The translations under genes and the position numbers were made by a program. Shown in pieces: positions 6,798 through 13,937 of a stretch of 17,788 nucleotides of DNA. The notes below the pieces were generated by a model. It was not told the origin of the DNA. It saw nothing but the letters and a program-made list of their open reading frames with translations, and made no database searches. The stretch is from NCBI GenBank assembly GCA_003021325.1, contig PXQM01000202.1, forward strand, positions 1-17,788, written 5' to 3'. Source of the stretch: Halobacteriales archaeon QH_10_70_21. GTDB taxonomy: Archaea > Halobacteriota > Halobacteria > Halobacteriales > Haloarculaceae. The stretch's first letter is position 1; each line of letters begins with the position of its first letter.

Positions 6798-7447
6798 ATG
6801 TTCAAAGACGCTGCAATCTACCCGAAAGACGGCACCGACGCGACGAAAACCGTCCTCATCGGCGGCGTGCTCACCCTGCTGAGTTTCCTCCTCGTCCCGC
6901 TGTTCCTGCTCGTGGGCTATACGGTTCGGGTCGTCCGGGCCGTCGCCGGGGGCGACGAGACGCTTCCCGTCTTCGACGAATGGGGTGACGTGCTGGTCGA
7001 CGGCGTGAAGGGCTTCGCCATCACGCTCGCCTACTTCCCGTTCGCCGCCGTCGCAGCGCCCGTGGGCCCGGGACGGGCGTCGACACTCGTCGTCCTCGGT
7101 GGGCTCGCGGCCATGCCCGTCGCGCTCGTCGTGTGGTACGTCGCCACGGCCGGCTTCGTCAACTTCGCGGTCACGGGCCGGGTCCGGGCCGCCTTCGCGT
7201 TCGACGACCTCCGCCTCATCCTCACCAGCGGCGGGTTCGCAACCGGGTGGCTGGTCGGCCTCGCCGTGCTCGTGGTCGGTAGCGTCGTCGGCGGCATCGT
7301 CGGCGCCATCCCGATACTCGGCCTCGTCAGCGCGTTCATGATCTTCTACACGACCGTCGCGGTGTCGTACTGCTACGCCCGCGGCTTCGCGGACGCCCCC
7401 CGGTCGACCCGGCGCCCGGGATGCCGGCGGCCGACCCCGCCGCCTGA
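6798..7447 (+). CDS. DUF4013 family membrane protein (with one frameshift near the end)
   Basis: Typical DUF4013 features: hydrophobic start segment (18-40), the signature GYTVRVVRAVAGGDETLPVF (40-59) followed by DEWGDVLVDGVK, then hydrophobic segments near 71-88, 95-118, 150-170 and 172-190. Function is unknown. At GACG-CCCCCC-GG (C-run 7396-7401) the frame is off by one. With a seventh C the protein would end PPVDPAPGMPAADPAA and stop at TGA 7445-7447, about 216 residues. As written, the frame instead runs on through the downstream repeat and over the PUA gene to 7754, giving a false basic tail. The ATG at 6798 follows a GGGAG that may be a ribosome binding site. The repeat at 7446 begins within the proposed stop codon. 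Confidence 0.85.
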
Positions 7448-7557
7448 TGCCGCCGGCTGCACCTATCTCGAACGAGGGTGCTTGGAGCCGAGGGTTACAG
7501 AACCGCTGCCGTCGAATATCTCGAACGAATCTTCACGTACGTACAGCCGGCAGTATG
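7446..7557 (+). repeat. 112-base palindrome-ended repeat, copy 2
   Basis: This copy is exactly 112 bases and aligns without gaps to the minus strand of 1801-1912 at 97 of 112 positions. The right end TACAGCCGGCAGTATG is unchanged, while the left end GATGCCGCCGGCTGCA carries three or four changes, so the terminal inverted repeat is imperfect here. It sits between the stop of the DUF4013 gene and the start of the PUA gene, in the same orientation relative to transcription as copies 1 and 3. Confidence 0.85.
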
Positions 7558-7659
7558 AGCGGCCGTCGACTGTCGAGCCCACCGTTGGGCTCCGCTCGCC
7601 CGGAGGGCCGGCGGCAGCGGACCGGCGGTTTTTAGCCCCGGACGCGCCGAAGGACGGGT

Positions 7660-8139
7660 ATGGACGTCAAGTCGCGGCACCACCTCCGCTCGGACGAGAT
7701 CGACGAGCTGTCGGCGTCGCTCGCCGACCACCTCGGCGTCGATCTCGACGGTGACAGCTACGAGCGCGTCGAGTTCACCGACACCGACCGCGAGGTCGTC
7801 CTCGTGGACGGCGAGCCGCTCGTGGCCTCCTTCGACGGCGACCGCTTCCTGACAGTCCGGGGCGCCAACGAGTACCCGCCCGAGGACCACGTCGTCACCG
7901 TGGATTCGGGGGCAATCTCCTTCGTCTCCGACGGCGCGAACGTCATGCGGCCGGGCATCGTCGACGCCACCGACGACATCGAACCCGACGACCTCGTCGT
8001 CGTGGTCGAGGAGAACCACAGCAAAGCACTCGCAGTCGCCCGCGCGGAGACCCACGGCGACGACATGGTCGGCGACTCCGGGAAGGTGCTGGAGAACCTC
8101 CACCACGTCGGCGACGACCTTTACGGGTTCCACGTGTAG
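7660..8139 (+). CDS. PUA-domain RNA-binding protein (archaeal Tma20/MCT-1-like)
   Basis: A 159-residue protein with an N-terminal pre-PUA domain of the DUF1947 type (about 1-75) and a C-terminal PUA domain (about 77-155), including VDSGAISFVSDGANVMRPGI (81-100). Eukaryotic relatives (MCT-1/Tma20) bind the ribosome and act in translation restart; the archaeal members are assumed to bind rRNA or ribosomes, but the target here is inference. The ATG at 7660 is supported by a T-rich box (GGTTTTTAGCC, about 7627-7637) some 27 bases upstream, so the message is probably leaderless. The palindrome-ended repeat lies about 100 bases upstream, outside this promoter. The last codons overlap one of the CACGTG sites before the next gene. 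Confidence 0.9.
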   Translation: MDVKSRHHLRSDEIDELSASLADHLGVDLDGDSYERVEFTDTDREVVLVDGEPLVASFDGDRFLTVRGANEYPPEDHVVTVDSGAISFVSDGANVMRPGIVDATDDIEPDDLVVVVEENHSKALAVARAETHGDDMVGDSGKVLENLHHVGDDLYGFHV

Positions 8140-8213
8140 TCCTAATGACAATTTCCACGTGTGTTCCCGGCGGTCGGATATCGTGTAAGCGGCAAAACTA
8201 TTATGACACGTGG
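8130..8213. promoter_or_regulatory. Three CACGTG sites upstream of the DUF5684 gene
   Basis: TTCCACGTGT occurs at 8128-8137 and again at 8153-8162, exactly 25 bases apart. The reverse complement ACACGTGG is at 8206-8213, right behind a TATA-like AAACTATTAT (8195-8204) and before ATG 8231. Two distal sites plus one in the transcription-start region suggest regulator binding sites. Confidence 0.45.
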
Positions 8214-8230
8214 GTGTAATTGGCCGCTCG

Positions 8231-8623
8231 ATGTATCAGATTCCAAGCCTGTTCGTTCCGTTGCAGGGTGACGGACCGGGTGGCATCGGGGTCCTCCTGG
8301 TGCAACTGCTCATCTTCGCCGTCGTGGTGGCGGGGCTGTGGAAGACCTTCGAGAAGGCCGGGGAGCCGGGGTGGGCGGCGATTATCCCCATCTACAACGC
8401 CTACGTGATAATCAAGATAAGCGGGAACGCGTGGTGGTGGCTGATTCTGCTGTTCATCCCGATAATCAACTTCTTCGCCCTCGCGAAGATAAGCATCGAC
8501 GTTGCCGACACGTTCGGCCAGGGGGCACTGTTCGGTATCGGCCTCTGGCTGCTGTCGTTCGTCTTCTACCCGGTCCTCGGGTTCGGCGACTACCAGTACC
8601 AGGGTTCCGCCGGAGCGGCCTGA
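8231..8623 (+). CDS. DUF5684 family small membrane protein
   Basis: A 130-residue protein with hydrophobic segments near 18-37, 50-62, 66-84 and 99-116. The family hallmark KAGEPGWAAIIPIYN (42-56) links the first two segments, and WWLILLFIPIINFFA follows. Such proteins are sometimes labelled signal peptidase I by mistake, but no peptidase residues are visible here; function is unknown. An in-frame GTG at 8210 could add seven residues. ATG 8231 is preferred because AAACTATTAT (8195-8204) lies about 27-30 bases before it. The gene converges with the DUF1028 gene, 51 bases away. Confidence 0.87.
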   Translation: MYQIPSLFVPLQGDGPGGIGVLLVQLLIFAVVVAGLWKTFEKAGEPGWAAIIPIYNAYVIIKISGNAWWWLILLFIPIINFFALAKISIDVADTFGQGALFGIGLWLLSFVFYPVLGFGDYQYQGSAGAA

Positions 8624-8674
8624 GCGGCCGACGCCGCTCGCGGCCGTCCGCCTCGGTCCCGTAGCGCCCTGCGG

Positions 8675-9457
8675 TCACCCCGATGTCTCCGACATCTCGT
8701 CCGCCTCGTAGGCGTCCTCGTACTTCGCCATCGCGGCCTCGTGGCCCTCGACGGCGAGCTCGTAGGTTTCCCGCAGGTCGGCGATGGGCGTCTCGGTGGC
8801 GTCGACCCGGAGGTCGGTGTACGCGCGGTCGAACGGCCGCTCCTCGGTGTCCTCGACGACCAGGGCGGCGCTCTGGACGGTGAGTTCCTCGCGCTTGTCG
8901 CCGCCGGCCTCGTGGCCCGCCTCGAGGGCGTCGACGAGCCGCTTCGAAAGGGGCTCGGACCCGTCGCCGGCCCCGGGGGTCGCGTCGCTCTCCGCTCGAT
9001 CCTCCGCGCCGTGGGGCGGCGCGCCCGCCTCGTAGGCGTCCGCAACCGACTCGATTACCTCCTCGCCGGTCAGGAGGTTCCCGGCGACCGTGTAGTGGCC
9101 CTCGACGGCGTCGCTGCCGTCGTGGTGGCCGTACCACGGCTTGCACTCCTCGCCGGAGAAGACGAACGAGCCGTCGGCGTCGACGCCGTGCAGTTGCCGG
9201 CTCGGGGCGCCGTCGTCGGCGTTCAGGAGCGCGTCGAGGGCGTCCCCGACGGCGAGGCCGTCACCGAGGTACTCGATGCCCTTCCGGCCGAGCTCGACGT
9301 TGACGAGGCTCTGGGTGGCGACCGCGCCGTGCTCGCTGGCGAACGGACACAGCGTCCCGACGCCGGCGAGCCGGGTCGTGACCGCGACGCCGAAGCGGTC
9401 CTGCTCCTCGCCGTCCTCGTCGGTGTAGGGCTCGTGAACGCAGATGCTGAAGGTCAC
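8675..9457 (-). CDS. DUF1028 family protein (Ntn-hydrolase-like fold)
   Basis: From GTG 9457 the protein is 260 residues starting with TFSICVHEPY, the usual DUF1028 start, followed by FGVAVTTRL and AVATQS (about 22-50), RQLHGVDADG (about 102-111), CKPWYGH and YTVAGNLL (about 139-146). The family has a fold like N-terminal nucleophile hydrolases, often sits near peptidase genes, and may act on peptides or amides; the activity is unproven. The C-terminal 110 residues are acidic, including a DAYEAGAPPHGAEDRAESDA linker. An upstream in-frame GTG at 9466 is possible, but a T-run at 9481-9487 (coding strand TTTTTGC) lies 26 bases from 9457. It follows the subtilisin gene on the same strand with its own promoter. 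Confidence 0.88.
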   Translation of the reverse strand: MTFSICVHEPYTDEDGEEQDRFGVAVTTRLAGVGTLCPFASEHGAVATQSLVNVELGRKGIEYLGDGLAVGDALDALLNADDGAPSRQLHGVDADGSFVFSGEECKPWYGHHDGSDAVEGHYTVAGNLLTGEEVIESVADAYEAGAPPHGAEDRAESDATPGAGDGSEPLSKRLVDALEAGHEAGGDKREELTVQSAALVVEDTEERPFDRAYTDLRVDATETPIADLRETYELAVEGHEAAMAKYEDAYEADEMSETSG

Positions 9458-9501
9458 GGATGCCACTCCGTCGTCGTGTCGCAAAAAGGTGCGTTCCCCC
9501 G

Positions 9502-11583
9502 TCAGATCGACCGGGAGTCGGAGCCGCTGGCCCCGTCGGTGTCGGTCGCGGTGACGACGATGTCGGTCCCGTTGCTCTTCGAGCGGACCTCGTCGACGCC
9601 CGACGCGGACGACCCGCTGACGTCGTTGGTCACCGAGTCGAGGGTGCTCCCGCCGGAGTCGAGCATCTCGACGACGACCGTATCGAGGTTGCCGTCCGAG
9701 TCGCTGGCGCTCCAGTCGACCTCGTAGCGGTCCCACCGCGGGTTGGAGTCGTTGGTCAGGGCGTCGATACTCGCCGCCGGCGCGGCGTTCGTGCTCTCCG
9801 TCTCGCTGACGGTGGTCGACCCGCTCCCGGTGTTCCCGCTGGAGTCGGTGACGGTGGCGTCGACGGTGTAGCTGTTGCCGGAGCCGTCGTCGCCGGCGGC
9901 GACCAGGCGGGTCGTGCCACTGTCGGTGTCGCCGGAGACGCCGACCGAGGCGGTGTCGTCGGTCTCGCCGACGGTGTCGTCGGTCAACGTGAGGTCGACC
10001 GTCGAGAGGTCGCCGTCGCCGTCGCTGACGCTCCAGTCGACGTCGAACTCGGCGTCGCCGTCGCTGGTCTCGACCTCGCTCGCGGACAGGCTATCGACCG
10101 TCGGCGAGCTCTCGGTGTTGTCCGTGGTGACGGTGATGCTCGACGTGCTCGTGTTACCCGCCGAATCCGTCGCGCTGGCCTCGAGGGCGTGGTCGCCGTC
10201 CGACACCGTGGTGGTGTCCCAGGAATCCTCGTAGTAGCCCGACGTCGAGCTGTACGTCGTCGACCTGGCGGAGCCGCCGTCGACGCTGTAGGTCACGTCC
10301 AGGGAGTCGTCGCTGTCCTCGCTGTCGGAGGCGCTTATCTGGACCGTGACGGTGCCGGAGACGGTGTCGCCGCCGCTGGGGTTCACCCATGACACCGAGG
10401 GCGCGGCGTCCGTGCTCCCGATGGCGTCGTTGACGTTGAGGCGGCCGGCGCCCTGCTCGTTGCTGCTCAGCCCGACGTCGTCGGCGGCGTCCTTCAACTG
10501 CTGGCGGACCTTCGAGCGGTCGGTGACGCCGCTGGCGACCACCTGTGCGGCGCCGCCCGAGACGTGCGGACACGCCATCGACGTCCCCGAGAAGACGTCG
10601 TAGCTCGACCGCGGTACCGTCGATTCGACGTCCACGCCCGGTGCGGCCAGTTCGACCTCGGGACCGGTCGAGGAGAAGTCCGCCAGCTGGTCGTTCTGGT
10701 CGGTCGCCGACACCGCGATGACCTCCTGGTACGCTGCGGGGTAGCTGACACAGTCGCTGCAGGGGCCGTCGTTGCCGGCCGCCGCGACCATCACGACGTT
10801 CTCGTCGGCGGCGTACTGGACGGCGTCCTTCACCGTGCTGGAGCTGCTCCCGCCCAGACTCATGCTCTGGACGTCGTGACCCTGGTCGGCCGACCACTTG
10901 ATGCCCGCCGCGATGTCGTCGTAGGACCCCGAGCCGCACCGGTCGAGCACCTTCACCGCGTGCAGCGTCACGTCCGGCCCGACGCCGACGACGCCCGTGG
11001 AGTTGTCGATGGCGCCGACGGTGCCCGCACAGTGGGAGCCGTGGTCGTTGTCGTCGTCCCACGGCTCCAGGCACTCCGAGATGTCGTTCCCGCCGCCGAA
11101 CAGGCACCCGCCGCTCGTGCTGCAGCTGACGATGGCCTTCCCCTGCCCGAGGTTGTCCTGGAGGTCCTCGTGCTGGGCGTCGATGCCGGTGTCGATGACG
11201 GCCACCGAGACGCCGTCGGCAGTGTTCCCGTCGCTGATCGCGAGGTCGGCGTCGACCTTCGAGATGCCGTAGGGGGTTGTCTGTTCGAGGGCCCGCATCT
11301 CGCCGTTCTCCTCGACGTACCGCACGTCGTTCCGGCGGCGGAGCCGTTCGACGGCCTCGTCCGAGAACCGTCCGGAGACGGCCCGGCCGATACTGCCGAA
11401 GTCCAGCGTCCGGCGGACCGATTCGGCCTCGTTCCTGGCCGCCTGCGCCCCGCGGCGGCCCGTGGTCCCGACGACGCGTTCCGGGGGTCGTTCCTCCGCA
11501 GCGCCCGACCCGACGACGAGGCTGCTCGCCGCTCCCCCTGCTGCAAGCTGGAGCGCGCGACGACGGCTGATATTCTCTGTCAT
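9502..11583 (-). CDS. Tat-exported subtilisin-like serine protease (S8, halolysin type) with Ig-like C-terminal domains
   Basis: A 693-residue secreted endoprotease. Residues 1-29 form a Tat signal (SRRRALQLAAGG, then a hydrophobic stretch ending GSGAA), so it should leave the cell folded. Residues 30-100 look like an inhibitor-type propeptide (VRYVEENGEMRALE). The catalytic domain (about 105-390) has the triad Asp131 (AVIDTGID), His181 (DHGSHCAGT) and Ser335 (FSGTSMACPH) plus the oxyanion Asn271 (AAAGNDG). Two or three Ig-like or Ca-binding-type beta domains rich in Asp, Ser and Thr follow (about 393-485, 490-600, 605-693). It carries eight Cys at 154, 160, 171, 185, 216, 275, 278 and 338, all within the catalytic domain. 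The ATG at 11583 has a very AT-rich promoter just upstream. It may partner with the neighbouring CocE/X-Pro hydrolase and DUF1028 protein in using external peptides. Confidence 0.95.
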   Translation of the reverse strand: MTENISRRRALQLAAGGAASSLVVGSGAAEERPPERVVGTTGRRGAQAARNEAESVRRTLDFGSIGRAVSGRFSDEAVERLRRRNDVRYVEENGEMRALEQTTPYGISKVDADLAISDGNTADGVSVAVIDTGIDAQHEDLQDNLGQGKAIVSCSTSGGCLFGGGNDISECLEPWDDDNDHGSHCAGTVGAIDNSTGVVGVGPDVTLHAVKVLDRCGSGSYDDIAAGIKWSADQGHDVQSMSLGGSSSSTVKDAVQYAADENVVMVAAAGNDGPCSDCVSYPAAYQEVIAVSATDQNDQLADFSSTGPEVELAAPGVDVESTVPRSSYDVFSGTSMACPHVSGGAAQVVASGVTDRSKVRQQLKDAADDVGLSSNEQGAGRLNVNDAIGSTDAAPSVSWVNPSGGDTVSGTVTVQISASDSEDSDDSLDVTYSVDGGSARSTTYSSTSGYYEDSWDTTTVSDGDHALEASATDSAGNTSTSSITVTTDNTESSPTVDSLSASEVETSDGDAEFDVDWSVSDGDGDLSTVDLTLTDDTVGETDDTASVGVSGDTDSGTTRLVAAGDDGSGNSYTVDATVTDSSGNTGSGSTTVSETESTNAAPAASIDALTNDSNPRWDRYEVDWSASDSDGNLDTVVVEMLDSGGSTLDSVTNDVSGSSASGVDEVRSKSNGTDIVVTATDTDGASGSDSRSI

Positions 11584-11604
11584 GGTTCGTATTCACTCGA
11601 GGGT

Positions 11605-11650
11605 AACATAAAATAAACATTATGGCCCCGGGACGAACTATTTATAGCGG
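11605..11650. promoter_or_regulatory. Divergent promoter region with two TATA boxes
   Basis: On the minus strand ATGTTTATTTTATGTT (11620-11605) is a strong TATA element 27-30 bases from the protease ATG (11583). On the plus strand ACTATTTATAG (11638-11648) would start a transcript near 11670, leaving a leader of about 95 bases before sepF. A weaker TAAAGCC (about 11730) could give sepF a leaderless start. An 11-base direct repeat GCGGCCGACCG (11673-11683 and 11692-11702) lies in the possible sepF leader. Confidence 0.6.
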
Positions 11651-11763
11651 TCAAGTAGAGATACTGAATCCGGCGGCCGACCGGCCTCTCTGCGGCCGAC
11701 CGCCGACCCGTGCGACCTCTGTCGGACGTAAAGCCTTTGCCCTCAGGCGCCGGTGTCGGTGGT

Positions 11764-12120
11764 ATGGGCCTCATGAGCAAGCTCCTCGGCGGCGACTCCC
11801 ACACCGCCGAGGACTACGTGGAACTGGACACGGACGACTTCGACGCCACCCCGAGCGAGGCGTCGATGCAGATACGGTTCGCCTCCATCAGCGAACAGAC
11901 CGACGTCATCGATATCAAGGACACAGTCTACGACGGCGACATCGTCGTCGCGGACATCACGCGCCACAGCACGACCGACCGGACGATGGAGCACATCTCC
12001 GACGAACTCCGGCAGGTCGCCGAGGAGGTCGGCGGTGACATCGTCCAGAAGGACGACGACCAGATAATCATCGCGCCCGGCGGCGTCGCCATCTCGCGGT
12101 CGAAGATCGGCGGTCGCTAA
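11764..12120 (+). CDS. sepF: Archaeal SepF, membrane anchor of the FtsZ cell-division ring
   Basis: A 118-residue SepF. The first residues MGLMSKLLGG form a short amphipathic helix that binds the membrane. An acidic linker (about 14-33) follows, then the SepF core (about 35-115) with MQIRFASISEQTDVIDIKD and YDGDIVVADITRHSTTDRTM, the part that dimerises and binds the FtsZ tail. In haloarchaea SepF tethers FtsZ at mid-cell. ATG 11764 is chosen over an in-frame codon at 11710 because only this start places the amphipathic helix first. The stop TAA (12118-12120) overlaps the TAG stop of the convergent hydrolase gene, so the two transcripts must overlap at their 3' ends. No ftsZ is present in the window. 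Confidence 0.95.
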   Translation: MGLMSKLLGGDSHTAEDYVELDTDDFDATPSEASMQIRFASISEQTDVIDIKDTVYDGDIVVADITRHSTTDRTMEHISDELRQVAEEVGGDIVQKDDDQIIIAPGGVAISRSKIGGR

Positions 12121-13760
12121 ACGTCGGCGCCGACCAGGGGCACCGTCCGGTCGGTTCCCTCGATGGCTCCACACTCCTCTCCGTCGTCGCTCACCTCGAC
12201 CGGTCCGAACGTGTAGAGCCGCGTCTGGCTCGCCCCCGAGGGTGCCCTGGCGACGTAGCTCGCCCCCCCGTCGGCGACCGCGCCCTCGAACCCGAGGTAG
12301 TTCTCCTCGGTCTCCGGCGGCGCCGTCCGGGTGTACCGGCGGTCGGCGGCGGCGACGACCCACCCCTTCGGTACGCGGTCGCGGACGAAGACCGGCCCGC
12401 CCTCGACGGCGACCTCCTGCTCGGTGTGGGCACCGCCGGTGAACGCCGCCGCGTCGGTCAAGGCGGTGACGTCGACCGCGGCGTCGTCGCCCCCGGCTCC
12501 GACGACGGGCAGCGACAGCGTCGATTCGGCGTGCGCGCGGCCGCCGATGGGGGTCACCGACAGCGACAGCCCGGGTATCCCGAGCACCTCCGCGTCGCTG
12601 CCGAACTCGAGGTCGAAGGTGGCGACTGAGACCGGCGCCGCGTCTGCGTTCTCCGGCGAGAAGTGGCTCGTCGACGTGGGGGCGCCGGTGTTGACGACGA
12701 CGCTCGTGCCCTCGCCCTCGAGGCCCGAGAGCGCCGGCTCGAGGACCGTCGCGTCGCTCGGCGGGAAGCCGTCCGCCTCCCGGAACGCCTGACGCTGGAT
12801 GTCCCAGTAGGTCAGCGGCGCGACGCCGGAGTCGCCCTCGCAACGGACGTGCTGGTCGAACCACTCGATGGCCATCGACTCGATTTCGGCGACCTGTGCT
12901 TCGGGGGCTGGCGTCTCCGTGAGGGTGTGGCCGCCGTTGAACAGCACGAGCCGCGAGTCGACGCCGTCCGCCCGGAGGTCCTCGACGATACGGCTGCCCT
13001 CGTTCGGCGTGAAGAGGGTGTCTGGGAGCCCCTGGACGACCAGCGCCGGGGTGTCGATGCGGTCGGCCTTCGCGACCGTCGAGCGCACCTTCAGGAAGGA
13101 GACCCCCTCCGGCGGCAGCCGGTTCTGCGCGGTCGCCTTCGCGTACAGCCCGTGGAGGCGGGGAGAGACGCCCCGCTGGAGGTTCTCCGAATCGGGGTCG
13201 CTGGCGCCCCGCGCCGAGGCGATACCGGACCCGTACAGCAGCGACGTCCAGCCCAGTTTCGGGACGCCGTTCGGAACCAGGGAGACGGTGAGGTCGTGCC
13301 ACGGGATGACGGGCACCAGGGCGTCGATGCGGTCGTCGACGGCGGCGGCGTTCAGCTGGATGCCGCCGGCGTAGGAGGCGCCGAGCATCCCGACCCGTGG
13401 CTCGCCGTCCGGGCCGTTCTCGATGCGGTCGTCGGCGGCCACGAAGTCGATGAGCGCCGACACGTCGGCCACCTCCCTGGGCCCCGAGAGCCCGACCTCG
13501 GCGGTCGACTCGCCGAAGCCGCGCCGGTCCCACACCACCAGCGCGTAGCCGTTGTCGGCCGCGAGGGAGGCGTACCTCTCGACGCTCTCCTTTGAGCCGC
13601 CCCAGCCGTGCGTCGCCATGAGCGTCGCGTCCGCGCCGCCCTCCGGCACGAACAGCACGGTCGGTATCTCGACGCCGTCGAACGACTCGACGGCGTGCTC
13701 CTCGCGGGTGAACTCGGCCTCCCGTGCGGCCGAGACGCCGGTTCCGAACAGCGCAGCCAC
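12117..13760 (-). CDS. CocE/NonD or X-Pro dipeptidyl-peptidase family hydrolase, Tat signal split from start
   Basis: An alpha/beta hydrolase that acts on peptides or esters; the substrate cannot be told. Numbered from GTG 13760 (547 residues), the triad is Ser129 (GASYAGG), Asp247 (GLPDTLF) and His278 (NGGHT). The C-terminal part (about 320-545) fits the beta jelly-roll domain of the X-Pro/CocE family. Just upstream, in the same frame, are codons for STDRRNFLRAAGTAG, a textbook twin-arginine signal, but this stretch has no ATG, GTG or TTG. If one G is missing between 13808 and 13809, an ATG arises (MRSTDRRNFLRAAG) and the protein gains 17 residues and a full Tat signal. A TATA-like AATTAAAC (13861-13854) fits that start. 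The 3' end overlaps sepF. Confidence 0.85.
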   Translation of the reverse strand: MAALFGTGVSAAREAEFTREEHAVESFDGVEIPTVLFVPEGGADATLMATHGWGGSKESVERYASLAADNGYALVVWDRRGFGESTAEVGLSGPREVADVSALIDFVAADDRIENGPDGEPRVGMLGASYAGGIQLNAAAVDDRIDALVPVIPWHDLTVSLVPNGVPKLGWTSLLYGSGIASARGASDPDSENLQRGVSPRLHGLYAKATAQNRLPPEGVSFLKVRSTVAKADRIDTPALVVQGLPDTLFTPNEGSRIVEDLRADGVDSRLVLFNGGHTLTETPAPEAQVAEIESMAIEWFDQHVRCEGDSGVAPLTYWDIQRQAFREADGFPPSDATVLEPALSGLEGEGTSVVVNTGAPTSTSHFSPENADAAPVSVATFDLEFGSDAEVLGIPGLSLSVTPIGGRAHAESTLSLPVVGAGGDDAAVDVTALTDAAAFTGGAHTEQEVAVEGGPVFVRDRVPKGWVVAAADRRYTRTAPPETEENYLGFEGAVADGGASYVARAPSGASQTRLYTFGPVEVSDDGEECGAIEGTDRTVPLVGADV

Positions 13761-13937
13761 CCCCGCCGTGCCGGCCGCCCGAAGAAAGTTCCGTCTGTCC
13801 GTACTCCGATTTCTCGACTTCGGCGGATAGCTCCGATGCCAGGCATGTCGGGCGGTTTAATTGGACGGTGTGGGGGCCGGTGGCGTTCCGCGCCGGGTTT
13901 CAGCAGTCTTAACCGCGCCGGGCACCCCGTATTTCGT

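Noticed and set aside
5438..6805. 455-codon minus-strand frame rich in Arg, Gly and Pro
   Set aside because: It overlaps the well-supported threonine aldolase in another frame and has no recognisable motif.
9460..11616. Several long plus-strand frames opposite the subtilisin gene
   Set aside because: They are antisense to a gene with an intact catalytic triad and signal peptide; composition is typical of shadow frames.
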